A stretch of DNA of 64,000 bases from Afipia birgiae 34632 (GTDB taxonomy: Bacteria > Pseudomonadota > Alphaproteobacteria > Rhizobiales > Xanthobacteraceae), in NCBI RefSeq assembly GCF_000308295.2, contig NZ_HG326652.1:1304392-1368391 (forward strand), read 5' to 3'. The notes under the pieces are model-generated. The model saw only the letters and a list, made by a program, of their open reading frames with translations, had not been told where the DNA came from and did no database searches. Below are positions 36,697 through 45,508 of this stretch, one piece after another. How positions within the stretch are numbered: position 1 is the stretch's first letter; the number at the start of each line of letters is the position of its first letter. Both the position numbers and the translations under genes were made by a program.

Positions 36697-37011
36697 TCAT
36701 GCTGCGGACTTCGCCTCACCGCACTTTTCGTCGGCACAACATTCGGCGACCAGAAAATCGACCAGACCCTGCATCAGGTCGTAGTTGGCGTGACAGACGA
36801 GCGTGGTGGATTCACGAACCTGCGAGACAAGGCCAACGGAAACCAGCGACTTGATATGGTGGGACAGCGTTGACGGTGCGACCTTTAGCTTGTCCTGCAA
36901 ACGCCCGACCGCCATGCCCGCCTGGCCCGCGCGGACGAGCGTTCGGTAAATCTTCAGTCTCGTCGGGTTGCCCAGCGCTTCGAGGCGGGCTGCAGCGTCC
37001 TCGATTTTCAT
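36697..37011 (-). CDS. arsR: ArsR-family arsenic-responsive repressor
   Basis: 104-residue winged-helix repressor that leaves DNA when it binds As(III). Seen: ARLEALGNPTRLKIYRTLVR at the first helices and the recognition helix VAPSTLSHHIKSLVSVGLV. The C-terminal Cys cluster AECCADEKCGE is a likely arsenite site, since the recognition helix lacks the classical CVCDLC motif. The start at 37011 is family-typical; the upstream open frame to 37188 is not coding-like. It is the first gene of a minus-strand operon with the flavoprotein and two MFS genes and is divergent from aioX, so it may control both directions. Confidence 0.88.
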   Translation of the reverse strand: MKIEDAAARLEALGNPTRLKIYRTLVRAGQAGMAVGRLQDKLKVAPSTLSHHIKSLVSVGLVSQVRESTTLVCHANYDLMQGLVDFLVAECCADEKCGEAKSAA

Positions 37012-37052
37012 GACACCAAAGATGCTCCGTCCGTCGTGTGGTGTCAACTGTA

Positions 37053-37071
37053 TTTCTAGAATATTCGAAAT
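37053..37071. promoter_or_regulatory. Candidate ArsR operator upstream of arsR
   Basis: TTTCTAGAATATTCGAAAT, an imperfect palindrome 42 bp before the arsR start, matches the 36663 site at 14 of 19 positions. It is well placed for autorepression in the divergent arsR/aioX region. Confidence 0.6.
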
Positions 37072-37242
37072 ATAGGCTGTTCCTCCCCCTGACCGTATCC
37101 CGTTGCTGCACGCCACCTGGATTGCGCGGGCAAGCTCCCACGCGGACGTGATGCGATCGAGGGTGAGTACCGCCATCGCCTGTTTCAACCGCTTCTAAAT
37201 CGCGGTAGCCTCCTCAAAACTAATGAAAAATCGAGGATACGA

Positions 37243-38124
37243 ATGGCCTCGGGTGGAAACAAAGAACTGCATCGGCGCGCTTTCCTTGGTGCGGCGGCGG
37301 CCTTGCTTGCGCCCGCCCTCAGCGATGCGGCGGAGAACACCGGTATCGTGCCGATCAGGTTCGGCCTCACGCCGGTGTTCCTGACCTCGGATCTGGAACT
37401 CCTGGGGCGGCTGCAGTCCTACCTCCAGCGCTCCACCGGTTCGCCGGTTACCCTCGTCAACAGACGCACGTACCAGGAGATCACCGCGCTGCTGACGTCG
37501 GGTCAACTCGATGCGGCCTGGATCTGCGGATTCCCGTTCGTCGCGCATCGCTCCGAGTTGCAGCTTGTGGCGGTGCCACTCTGGCATCGGAAACCCCTCT
37601 ATCAATCATACCTCATCGTCGAACGCGATCGTCGGGCGAGCGACTTGGATGATTTGCGTGGCGATATCCATGCCTTCTCGGATCCGGATTCGAACTCTGG
37701 ATTTCTCGTAACCCGCGCTGCGCTCGCTCAACGGAACCTGCGCCCGGAGACTTTCTTCGCGAAGACATTCTTCACCTACGGTCATCGCGACGTCATCCGG
37801 GCAGTTGCATCGGGACTTGCGGGATCAGGATCGGTCGATGGCTATGTCTATGACGTCGTCAGCGAGTTGGAGCCGGAATTGACGTCCCGGACCAGGATCC
37901 TCAAAGCTTCGGAGTGGCTCGCGTTTCCCCCGATCGCGGCGCCGCGAACCATCGCGGATCCTTCGCGGTTCGAAGCCGTCAAACGCGCATTTCTGCAGAT
38001 GAACGACGACCCCGAAGGACGTGCCGTCCTGCAAATGCTCCGATTGGACGGCTTCGCCTCTGAAGATCCAAATATTTTCGATACCATTGCTGCCAAGGCA
38101 GCACTTGTTGCGGCAGCGGGATGA
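37243..38124 (+). CDS. aioX: Periplasmic arsenite-binding sensor protein AioX
   Basis: PhnD/phosphate-phosphonate-type substrate-binding protein that binds As(III) and signals to the AioS kinase. Seen: a Tat-like signal peptide (HRRAFLGAAAALLAPALS) and the binding-protein fold (IRFGLTPVFLTSDLELLGRL). The Cys in WICGFPF matches the Cys known to be essential for arsenite binding in characterised AioX proteins. The gene stops 4 bp before aioS and runs with aioS and aioR, the canonical regulatory set. There is no transporter permease nearby, so the protein is a sensor rather than an uptake component. Confidence 0.88.
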   Translation: MASGGNKELHRRAFLGAAAALLAPALSDAAENTGIVPIRFGLTPVFLTSDLELLGRLQSYLQRSTGSPVTLVNRRTYQEITALLTSGQLDAAWICGFPFVAHRSELQLVAVPLWHRKPLYQSYLIVERDRRASDLDDLRGDIHAFSDPDSNSGFLVTRAALAQRNLRPETFFAKTFFTYGHRDVIRAVASGLAGSGSVDGYVYDVVSELEPELTSRTRILKASEWLAFPPIAAPRTIADPSRFEAVKRAFLQMNDDPEGRAVLQMLRLDGFASEDPNIFDTIAAKAALVAAAG

Positions 38125-38128
38125 ATCC

Positions 38129-39565
38129 ATGAACGCTTCGCGCTTCAGATCCTGGCCGATTACGATAAAGGTCCCGCTCGCGGTCGTGGCCTTGATGATT
38201 CTCGTAGGACTAGTTCTATCAGAGCGTGTCTTGGCGCGCTTAACCGAAACCCAACAGCGCCACCTCGTTGAACTTTCGCAGAGTTATCTCGACGGCCTCT
38301 CGTCTGCCATAGCTCCATCGATCCTGCGAGAAGACAATTGGGAAGTGTACGATGCGATCGCCCGGGCGCAGGAGATCAATAAGAGTCTCCATCCTATTGA
38401 GACGGTCGTCACCAATTCCGAGGGAGCGGTAATCGCCGCTTCTGATCCGAAGCGACATCCCATCGGCACAAGCTTTTCGCCCAACGATATTTCGAAGACG
38501 AAAGCCTTCAGCTACAGCGCCGGCGCCGACACCGCCAACGCTATGCGAACGTTGTCGTACCCGGGTCGAGTAGCCGGCATCATCTACACCACTTTTGATA
38601 CTCGGCATCTCGCAGCGGAACGTCGCGACGTCCTGATGGCACTTGCTCTCACGAACGGTGCATTGACAATCCTTCTGGCTGCGGCCGGTTGGTTGCTGGT
38701 TACGCACATGATGCGACCTGTGCGTATCCTGTCCGAACACCTCGGTGTCGCGCGCGAGACATTGGCTGTCCCCGTCCCCGACGAAATCGTCGCAAAGACC
38801 ACGGGCGAGTTCGGGCATTTGTTCCGCGGCTACAACGGACTCGTCCGCTCGATGAAGGAGCGCGAGGATCTGAGCAAGCGACTTGCGGAAGAAGAGCGCC
38901 TCGGAAGCCTGGGGCGACTTGCGTCGGCCGTCGCTCACGAGATCAACAATCCCCTGGGCGGTCTTTTCAATGCTCTTTCGACGATGAAGACGCACGGTCA
39001 CCTGGCTGGTGTCCGCAGCAGCAGTTTGGGATTGCTCGAGCGCGGACTTGTAGGAATCCGCGACGTCGTTCGCACAACGCTCGCCGTATACCGCAGGGAC
39101 AGCGGATCCAGGAATCTCGTCCCCGCTGATATTGACGATCTCGGTATGCTAGTCGCTCCGGAAGGACGGCGGAAATACGTCACGATTCAGATCGACAACC
39201 GCTTGGATGGGCCCATCGCGGTTGCCAGCACACCGATCCGACAAGCGCTGCTCAATCTCCTTCTCAATGCCGTCGCCGCGGCTCCGGAAGGCTCGCAGGT
39301 AAATGCAACGGTCTCGGCTGGTACCGCTGCCCTCGAAATCGTCGTGTCCGACTATGGCGGCGGCATGCCCGAGTCCGCTTCCGCTGTGCTCACCGCAGGA
39401 TACGGGCCGCCTCCACTAGATGGCGGCGGGTTGGGTCTTTGGACCACAAGCCGACTTGTCGCCGAAATGGGCGGGCGTATCGAAATCGAACGCCTTCGGC
39501 CGAGCGGCACAACCATCAGATTGATCATTCCAATACTTCGCGCGGAGTTGTCCGATGTTGCATAG
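38129..39565 (+). CDS. aioS: Sensor histidine kinase AioS
   Basis: Inner-membrane kinase that receives the arsenite signal from AioX. The first membrane helix (VPLAVVALMILVGLVL), a periplasmic domain of about 150 residues, a second helix (ALTILLAAAGWLLVTHMM) and a HAMP-like linker precede the phospho-acceptor His in SAVAHEINNPLGGLFNAL. An HATPase domain follows (LLNLLLNAVAAAPEG, GGGLGLWTT). The start at 38129 is 4 bp after the aioX stop; the frame open from 38021 would lie inside aioX. Its end overlaps aioR by 11 bp. Confidence 0.87.
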   Translation: MNASRFRSWPITIKVPLAVVALMILVGLVLSERVLARLTETQQRHLVELSQSYLDGLSSAIAPSILREDNWEVYDAIARAQEINKSLHPIETVVTNSEGAVIAASDPKRHPIGTSFSPNDISKTKAFSYSAGADTANAMRTLSYPGRVAGIIYTTFDTRHLAAERRDVLMALALTNGALTILLAAAGWLLVTHMMRPVRILSEHLGVARETLAVPVPDEIVAKTTGEFGHLFRGYNGLVRSMKEREDLSKRLAEEERLGSLGRLASAVAHEINNPLGGLFNALSTMKTHGHLAGVRSSSLGLLERGLVGIRDVVRTTLAVYRRDSGSRNLVPADIDDLGMLVAPEGRRKYVTIQIDNRLDGPIAVASTPIRQALLNLLLNAVAAAPEGSQVNATVSAGTAALEIVVSDYGGGMPESASAVLTAGYGPPPLDGGGLGLWTTSRLVAEMGGRIEIERLRPSGTTIRLIIPILRAELSDVA

Positions 39566-40874
39566 CGGCCAAACCATAGGACTCGTCGAGGACGATCAGA
39601 TCATGGGCGAAAGCCTCGTACAAAGGCTCGCCTTGGAGGGAGTGACCGTCAAATGGTGGCAACGCGGCCGAGATGCGATCGATGACATGTCGCGCAATCG
39701 GTTCGAAGCTATTGTGTGCGACATCCGTCTTCCTGACCTCAACGGGGAAGAATTATTCCGCGAAGCCGTCCGCTCGCCTCACGCACCGCCGTTTCTCTTC
39801 ATCACCGGTCACGGCGACATCGACCAGGCCGTCCGGCTTATGCGAGCCGGAGCGGCCGACTATTTCCTCAAGCCGTTCGACCTCGACGACTTCCTGCTGC
39901 GCCTAGGCGAGCTGATGCGGCCTAGCGGGCCCGAAGGCGCAACCATCCTGGGTGTTGCGCCGGCGATGAAATCCCTGGAGATGCAACTGCTCCGCGTCGC
40001 CAAGCTCGGTTCGACCGTGATGATCACCGGCGAGACCGGCAGTGGCAAGGAGATCGCCGCGCGCTTTCTCCATGCGTCGTCAGGTCGTCAGGGTCAGCCG
40101 TTCATGGCGGTCAACTGCGCCGCCATCCCCGCCGATCTTTTGGAAAGCGAGCTATTGGGGCACGAGAAGGGAGCGTTCACCGGCGCCACCCAGAGACACT
40201 TGGGATATGCGGAACGGGCTGGAGATGGAATCCTCTTTCTCGACGAAATCGGGGAGCTGCGCTCAGACCTCCAGGCCAAGTTACTGAGGTTGATCGAGGA
40301 CAAGACGTTCTACCGTCTCGGCGGCGAACGACCGATTCCCTTTAAGGGCCGCCTGGTCGTCGCGACGAATGCCAATTTGCAGAAGGAAGTCGAAGCCGGC
40401 CGCTTCCGCGAGGATTTGTATTATCGCATCAACGTAGTGTCGGTGCGCGTTCCCCCACTGCGGGACCGCGTTGAGGACATTCCCTGGCTGATGGAGAGGT
40501 TCTTTGCCGAGAGCAGTGCACGAGTCGAGACGGAATTGCGTGGCGTCAGCGCTCTCGCCGAGGAATTCGCCCTCGCCCATCCCTGGCCGGGTAACGTACG
40601 GGAGCTTCGCAACAGGATCGAGCGCGCGGTATCTCTCGGCCTCGGTCAATGGGTGATGCCGGGAGATATGTTTCCGGAGCAAGTCCAGGACATCTTGCAA
40701 CAGGAAACGATGAGTTCGCTCGAGGACGCCAGGAACAGCGCCGAGAAACGCCATATCATGCGGGCGCTATCGGCGACTAAGGGTGAAATCGGGGCCGCCA
40801 GCAAGCTGCTGGGGATCGGCCGCACCACCCTCTGGGACAAAATGCGCCGCTTGGGCCTGACCGCGGGCCACTGA
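39555..40874 (+). CDS. aioR: Sigma-54-dependent response regulator AioR
   Basis: NtrC-type activator of arsenite oxidase genes. An N-terminal receiver (LVEDDQIMGESLV, acceptor Asp in CDIRLPDLNGEEL, TGHGD, LKPFD) leads to an AAA+ domain with Walker A GETGSGKE, the sigma-54-contact loop ESELLGHEKGAFTGAT and FLDEIGEL. The C-terminal Fis-type HTH reads GEIGAASKLLGIGRTTLWDK. It overlaps aioS by 11 bp, consistent with co-translation. A well-spaced -24/-12 promoter stands before aioB about 1.5 kb downstream, its expected target. An Abi-C gene lies between them. Confidence 0.92.
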   Translation: MLHSGQTIGLVEDDQIMGESLVQRLALEGVTVKWWQRGRDAIDDMSRNRFEAIVCDIRLPDLNGEELFREAVRSPHAPPFLFITGHGDIDQAVRLMRAGAADYFLKPFDLDDFLLRLGELMRPSGPEGATILGVAPAMKSLEMQLLRVAKLGSTVMITGETGSGKEIAARFLHASSGRQGQPFMAVNCAAIPADLLESELLGHEKGAFTGATQRHLGYAERAGDGILFLDEIGELRSDLQAKLLRLIEDKTFYRLGGERPIPFKGRLVVATNANLQKEVEAGRFREDLYYRINVVSVRVPPLRDRVEDIPWLMERFFAESSARVETELRGVSALAEEFALAHPWPGNVRELRNRIERAVSLGLGQWVMPGDMFPEQVQDILQQETMSSLEDARNSAEKRHIMRALSATKGEIGAASKLLGIGRTTLWDKMRRLGLTAGH

Positions 40875-41008
40875 TAATCTCTCCCCGCCCTGAATGGCCG
40901 TTCGACGGTTTCGGCCAGTCCGAATACAGTCTCCGTCCCGCTGCGTGGCCGGATCGTGAGAGCCGGACTGAAGCGGGACCATTCAACGAATGTCCGCGAG
41001 CCGCCCGA

Positions 41009-42196
41009 ATGACGACATTACCTCTTCCGGATGCTGCAACCGCAAAATCCCTCCGCCACCTGGTCGCCTCGGTGATCGCGGACCAGAAGTCCTACAACGT
41101 GCCAAGCGTGTGCCAGCGCTACGGGCTCGATGATGGTACCGTCGAGGAAGCGCACAGCAGCAAGTACAAGTACGTCAGTGCGCGCGTGCAGTCCTTGACG
41201 GCGGCCGAAATACTGGCGGTCGCTCGTGCCCTGCACGGTGACGAGCCCCGGTTCGATCTCGGAGAGGTTCTTGCGAAATTCGATGAATCACGCGGGCCGC
41301 ATGTAACGGAGCTCACTCGCCGAAGAGTCGTATCGGCGCTCGAGGACGCCGCTCTCTCAATCGACACCCCGGAGATGGAGTTCTTGAAACGGCTCTGGCC
41401 GCTGGATCAGATGTCCGCGCCCAAGGGGTCGTTTAGCGAACGGACGATGGAAGATTACATCATCCGCCATCGCATCGCCAACTTCGACATGACCACGAAG
41501 GATGTTCTCGAATCTCTCGAGATCTATTCCTGCTCGCAAATGCTGTTCTTTCGGTTCATTGAGGCCCTGACTCACCCGATGCTGCGCGACGAGCGTTCCC
41601 AGCGTGAGCTCGTCGGTAAGATATCGCCTCTGTTAGCGGCGGACGGCTTCGACTTGATTCAGACCGATCGGATCTCTGGTTCACCGATCTTTAGCGTGAG
41701 GCGATCGACCCACGGCGGGAAGACACCGGCTGACGAGGAGATTGGCAGAAGTCTCTCGGCGTTCAACGTCACCGATGTCCACGAGCGTTGGCAGGAAGCG
41801 ATGAAGCGTCGCGCATCGGATCCGAGAGCGGCAATAACTGTCGCGCGAACACTGCTGGAGGACGTCTGCAAGTGGCTCCTTGCCGAAGCCGGCGAGACCG
41901 TCCCCGACGACGAAGATCTGCCGGGTCTCTACAAGCGCGTGGCAGCGAAGCTAAGGCTGGCGCCCGACCAGCATACCGAAAAGATATTCAAGCAGATTCT
42001 CGGAAGCTGCCAATCGATCGTGGAGTCGTTGGGCGCCGTCCGCAACAAACTCGGCGACGCGCACAGCCAGGGCCCAGCGAAAGCACGGCCACAAGCGCGT
42101 CATGCCGAATTGGCCGTGAACCTTGCGGGATCGATGGCAACCTTCCTGGTGGCTACATGGGAAGCCCGGAAGGCAGAAGCCGCCAGCGACACATAG
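41009..42196 (+). CDS. Abortive-infection (Abi-C C-terminal domain) family protein
   Basis: 395 residues. The C-terminal 110 (DPRAAITVARTLLEDVCKWL, DLPGLYKRVAAKL, IVESLGAVRNKLGDAHSQG) match the Abi-C domain, a helical HEPN-like RNase module (R-N-K-L-G-D-A-H fits the R-x4-6-H pattern of HEPN nucleases). The N-terminal 150 residues are not recognised. Orphan proteins of this family occur in defence islands. Here it lies, co-directional, between aioR and aioB, 134 bp after aioR and 240 bp before aioB, an unusual place inside an arsenite oxidase locus. Either it is a passenger or the oxidase genes and this gene moved together. Confidence 0.75.
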   Translation: MTTLPLPDAATAKSLRHLVASVIADQKSYNVPSVCQRYGLDDGTVEEAHSSKYKYVSARVQSLTAAEILAVARALHGDEPRFDLGEVLAKFDESRGPHVTELTRRRVVSALEDAALSIDTPEMEFLKRLWPLDQMSAPKGSFSERTMEDYIIRHRIANFDMTTKDVLESLEIYSCSQMLFFRFIEALTHPMLRDERSQRELVGKISPLLAADGFDLIQTDRISGSPIFSVRRSTHGGKTPADEEIGRSLSAFNVTDVHERWQEAMKRRASDPRAAITVARTLLEDVCKWLLAEAGETVPDDEDLPGLYKRVAAKLRLAPDQHTEKIFKQILGSCQSIVESLGAVRNKLGDAHSQGPAKARPQARHAELAVNLAGSMATFLVATWEARKAEAASDT

Positions 42197-42370
42197 AGAG
42201 CGATCTCGGATCAGCATTTGCCAACATACCGGTCGCTAGGCCCTTTGGTCCTGCGCGTGATCGGATAGCCGAACCAACGGCAATGCAGCATGTTCGGATT
42301 TCGGAACGTTCCGCGAGTTGCGCATGCAATACATCACTGCGGTTAGTTGAATTTCCTGACGTTTCTCGTC

Positions 42371-42386
42371 TGGCCCGTCTCCTGCA
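42371..42386 (+). promoter_or_regulatory. Sigma-54 (-24/-12) promoter of aioB-aioA
   Basis: TGGCCCGTCTCCTGCA fits TGGCACGN4TTGCW, with the invariant GG and GC exactly 10 bp apart and two mismatches in the remaining positions. It lies 52 bp upstream of the aioB start, where the cognate activator AioR would be expected to act. Confidence 0.75.
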
Positions 42387-42437
42387 AGGTCACTGATGGT
42401 CCGATGGGACCAATGAAATGATGATCTGGGGAGATCA

Positions 42438-42959
42438 ATGATGAAAAGGTGCGACAACCTCGTCGACGTCGGCCGTCGACAGTTCTTGGGCGGTGCCGGT
42501 GCGATGACGGCGGCTGCGGCCGCGGTCACAATGCTCCCGCAAGAGGCCAAAGCCGAAGGCTCCGCTCTCGTGAAATACCCGGCGAACCGGCTCGCCAACA
42601 TCAACGACCTCAAGCCGAACGAACCCCTTCAAGTCAGCTATCCAGACGCGGATGCGCCGGGAGTCCTGCTGAAGCTCGGTCAAAAGGTACCGGGCGGCGT
42701 TGGCCCGAACGGCGATGTGGTCGGCTTCTCGACGACCTGTCCTCACAAGGGTTTCCCGCTGAATTACAATGCCTCGGACCAAACGCTGAATTGCCCTGGC
42801 CACTATTCGCGTTTCGACTGCGAAAAGGGCGGGCAGCAAATTTGGGGCCAGGCCACACAGAACCTCCCGCAGTACGTGCTGCGCGTGGACGACAAGGGCG
42901 ACGTCTACGCTGAAGGCGTTGACGAGCTTCTGTACGGCCGCCTGTCCAACGTCCTCTGA
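42438..42959 (+). CDS. aioB: Arsenite oxidase small (Rieske) subunit
   Basis: Carries the Rieske 2Fe-2S cluster that takes electrons from the molybdenum subunit AioA. A Tat signal (GRRQFLGGAGAMTAAAAAV) is at the N-terminus. The cluster ligands are Cys-Pro-His in TTCPHKGFP and Cys-Pro-Gly-His in NCPGHYSRFD. The 173-residue length is normal. The ATG at 42438 is immediately followed by another ATG (42441); GGGGAGATCA precedes. aioA begins 12 bp downstream. The Tat signal carries the folded AioAB complex to the periplasm. Confidence 0.93.
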   Translation: MMKRCDNLVDVGRRQFLGGAGAMTAAAAAVTMLPQEAKAEGSALVKYPANRLANINDLKPNEPLQVSYPDADAPGVLLKLGQKVPGGVGPNGDVVGFSTTCPHKGFPLNYNASDQTLNCPGHYSRFDCEKGGQQIWGQATQNLPQYVLRVDDKGDVYAEGVDELLYGRLSNVL

Positions 42960-42971
42960 GGGAGCACAATC

Positions 42972-45446
42972 ATGAGCTACAAGCGCCAAATCGGTCGCCT
43001 GCCGATCGTCCCAGCAGATGCGAAGGAACACAACGTCGTCTGCCACTACTGCATCGTCGGATGCGGCTACAAGGCCTACACTTGGGATGCGCGTTACGAA
43101 GGAGGAACCGCGCCCGGAGCAAACAAATTCGGCGTCGACCTCTCAAAGCAGCAGGAAGCGGACACCGCAGCCTGGTACGCGCCGTCAATGTACAACATCG
43201 TGAAACAGGACGGTCGCGACGTTCACATTGTCATCAAGCCGGACAAGGAGTGCGTCGTCAATTCGGGATTGGGGTCGTTACGCGGCGCGCGCATCGCTGA
43301 AATGAGCTACTCGCGTCAGCGCAACACCCAGCTTCAGCGCCTGACCGATCCGCTGGTTTGGCGCTATGGCCAGCTTCAACCGACCAGTTGGGACGATGCC
43401 CTCGATCTGGTGGCACGGGTCACCGCATCCGTTGTTGCCTCACAGGGTGAAGACGGCTTGTTCGTATCCGCCTTTGACCATGGCGGCGCGGGGGGCGGCT
43501 ATGAGAATACATGGGGCACCGGCAAGCTCTACTTCGGCGCCATGAAGATCAAGAACATCCGTATCCATAATCGGCCGGCGTACAATTCCGAAGTCCACGG
43601 ATCGCGCGACATGGGTGTCGGCGAATTGAACAACTGCTACGAGGATGCCGAACTCGCCGATACTATCGTGGCCGTCGGAACCAACGCTCTCGAGACCCAG
43701 ACAAACTACTTCCTGAATCACTGGGTGCCGAACCTCCGAGGCACATCTGTTGACAAGAAGAAAGCCGAGTTCGGCAGCGAAGCCGTCGATCGCGCACGGA
43801 TCGTAATTGTCGATCCACGCCGCACGGTCACAGTCAACGCCTGCGAAGTCGAGGCCGGCAAGGACAATGTCCTGCATCTCGCAATCAATTCAGGCACTGA
43901 CCTGATCCTGTTCAACGCTTGGCTGACCTATGCAGCGGACAAGGGATGGATCGACAAGCCATTCATTGCGGCCTCGACCAAGGACTTCGACAAGGCACTT
44001 GCGGCGAATAAGGTTTCGATAGCGGACGCAGCAAAAACGACGGGCCTAAGCGAAGCCGACATCGTCAAGGCCATCACCTGGATCGCCGAGCCGAAGGCCG
44101 GAAATGCCCGACGTCGGACAATGTTCGCCTACGAAAAAGGTCTGATCTGGGGCAACGACAACTACCGCACCAACCAATCTTTGGTGAATCTGGCCCTCGC
44201 AACCGGCAACGTCGGCCGACCGGGCGGTGGCTGCGTGCGCATGGGCGGACATCAGGAAGGCTATTCCCGCCCCTCAGACGCACATGTCGGACGTCCCGCC
44301 GCCTATGTCGATCAGCTCCTGATCGGTGGCAAGGGCGGCGTGCATCACATCTGGGGGTGCGACCACTACAAGACCACACTGAACGCAATGGAGTTCAAAC
44401 GGGTCTACAAGAAACGCACTGACATCGTGAAAGACGCGATGAACGCGGTTCCTTACGGCGATCGCAACGCGATGGTGAAAGCTATCGTTGACGCGATCAA
44501 GAAGGGGGGCCTGTTCGCGGTCGATGTCGATATCGTACCGACCAAGGTCGGGGAAGCGTGCCACGTTATCCTGCCCGCTGCCACGTCCGGCGAGATGAAC
44601 CTGACATCGATGAATGGCGAGCGTCGCATGCGCCTGACCGAGCGCTATATGGACCCGCCCGGTAACGCCATGCCGGATTGCCTGATCGCGGCGCGCATCG
44701 CCAACAATATGGAGCGCGTGTTCCGTGAGATGGGCAAGGGAGAAATAGCCGACAAGTTCAAGGGCTTCGATTGGAAAACGGAAGAAGACGCCTTCATGGA
44801 CGGTTATGCCAAGCACGAAAAAGGCGGTGAATTCGTCACCTATGCGCGGCTAAGGACCATGGGGACGAATGGCTTCCAGGAGCCTGCGGTAAAAATCGAC
44901 AACGCCAGTGGCAAGGAGCAGATTATTGGGACAAAGCGCCTCTTTGCCGATGGAAAATTCAACTCCAAAGACGGAAAGGCGACGTTTGCTTCCACTCAAT
45001 GGCGCGGACTCCAGGCGCCAGGAAAACAGGCTGAAAAAGACAAGTTTGCCTTCTTGATCAATAACGGGCGAACCAACCACGTTTGGCAGAGTGCCTATTT
45101 GGACGTCGAAAACGAGTTCGTGATGGACCGATGGCCCTACTCGTTCATTGAGATGAATCCTCAGGATATGTCGGATCTCAAGCTCAAGAACGGAGACCTG
45201 GTTGAGGTCTACAACGACAACGGATCGACCCAGGCGATGGTCTATCCAACGCCAACTGCGAAGAGGAAGCAGGTGTTCATGCTCTTTGGCTTCCCGACCG
45301 GTGTTCAAGGTAACGTGGTGTCGAAGGGCGTCAACGAGTTCATTATCCCGAACTACAAGCAAACCTGGGGAAACATCCGCAAGATCTCGGATGCTCCGGA
45401 AGGAGTCCGCCACCTAACGTTCAAGTCCCAGGAATACACGGCCTGA
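42972..45446 (+). CDS. aioA: Arsenite oxidase large molybdopterin subunit
   Basis: Oxidises As(III) to As(V) in the periplasm using a bis-MGD molybdenum cofactor. The N-terminus has the 3Fe-4S ligands Cys24, Cys27 and Cys31 (VVCHYCIVGCGYKAY). Further features are TGNVGRPGGGCVRMGGHQEG, PTKVGEACHVILPAA and the C-terminal NDNGSTQAMVYP segment. The 824-residue length is full. There is no signal peptide; it is co-exported with AioB. No cytochrome c gene follows, unlike many aio operons; moeA does. Confidence 0.95.
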   Translation: MSYKRQIGRLPIVPADAKEHNVVCHYCIVGCGYKAYTWDARYEGGTAPGANKFGVDLSKQQEADTAAWYAPSMYNIVKQDGRDVHIVIKPDKECVVNSGLGSLRGARIAEMSYSRQRNTQLQRLTDPLVWRYGQLQPTSWDDALDLVARVTASVVASQGEDGLFVSAFDHGGAGGGYENTWGTGKLYFGAMKIKNIRIHNRPAYNSEVHGSRDMGVGELNNCYEDAELADTIVAVGTNALETQTNYFLNHWVPNLRGTSVDKKKAEFGSEAVDRARIVIVDPRRTVTVNACEVEAGKDNVLHLAINSGTDLILFNAWLTYAADKGWIDKPFIAASTKDFDKALAANKVSIADAAKTTGLSEADIVKAITWIAEPKAGNARRRTMFAYEKGLIWGNDNYRTNQSLVNLALATGNVGRPGGGCVRMGGHQEGYSRPSDAHVGRPAAYVDQLLIGGKGGVHHIWGCDHYKTTLNAMEFKRVYKKRTDIVKDAMNAVPYGDRNAMVKAIVDAIKKGGLFAVDVDIVPTKVGEACHVILPAATSGEMNLTSMNGERRMRLTERYMDPPGNAMPDCLIAARIANNMERVFREMGKGEIADKFKGFDWKTEEDAFMDGYAKHEKGGEFVTYARLRTMGTNGFQEPAVKIDNASGKEQIIGTKRLFADGKFNSKDGKATFASTQWRGLQAPGKQAEKDKFAFLINNGRTNHVWQSAYLDVENEFVMDRWPYSFIEMNPQDMSDLKLKNGDLVEVYNDNGSTQAMVYPTPTAKRKQVFMLFGFPTGVQGNVVSKGVNEFIIPNYKQTWGNIRKISDAPEGVRHLTFKSQEYTA

Positions 45447-45452
45447 TCTCAA

Positions 45453-45483
45453 TACGGGGAGCGCAGCACGCGCTCCCCGTATC
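45453..45483. terminator. Perfect 13-bp inverted repeat between aioA and moeA
   Basis: ATACGGGGAGCGC (45453-45465) and GCGCTCCCCGTAT (45471-45483) form a strong stem with a 5-nt loop, 7 bp after the aioA stop and 25 bp before moeA. There is no T-run, so it may be an attenuator or a stabiliser of the aioBA transcript that reduces moeA expression. Confidence 0.6.
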
Positions 45484-45508
45484 TGCCGATCGTCAGCGGG
45501 AGTATTCA

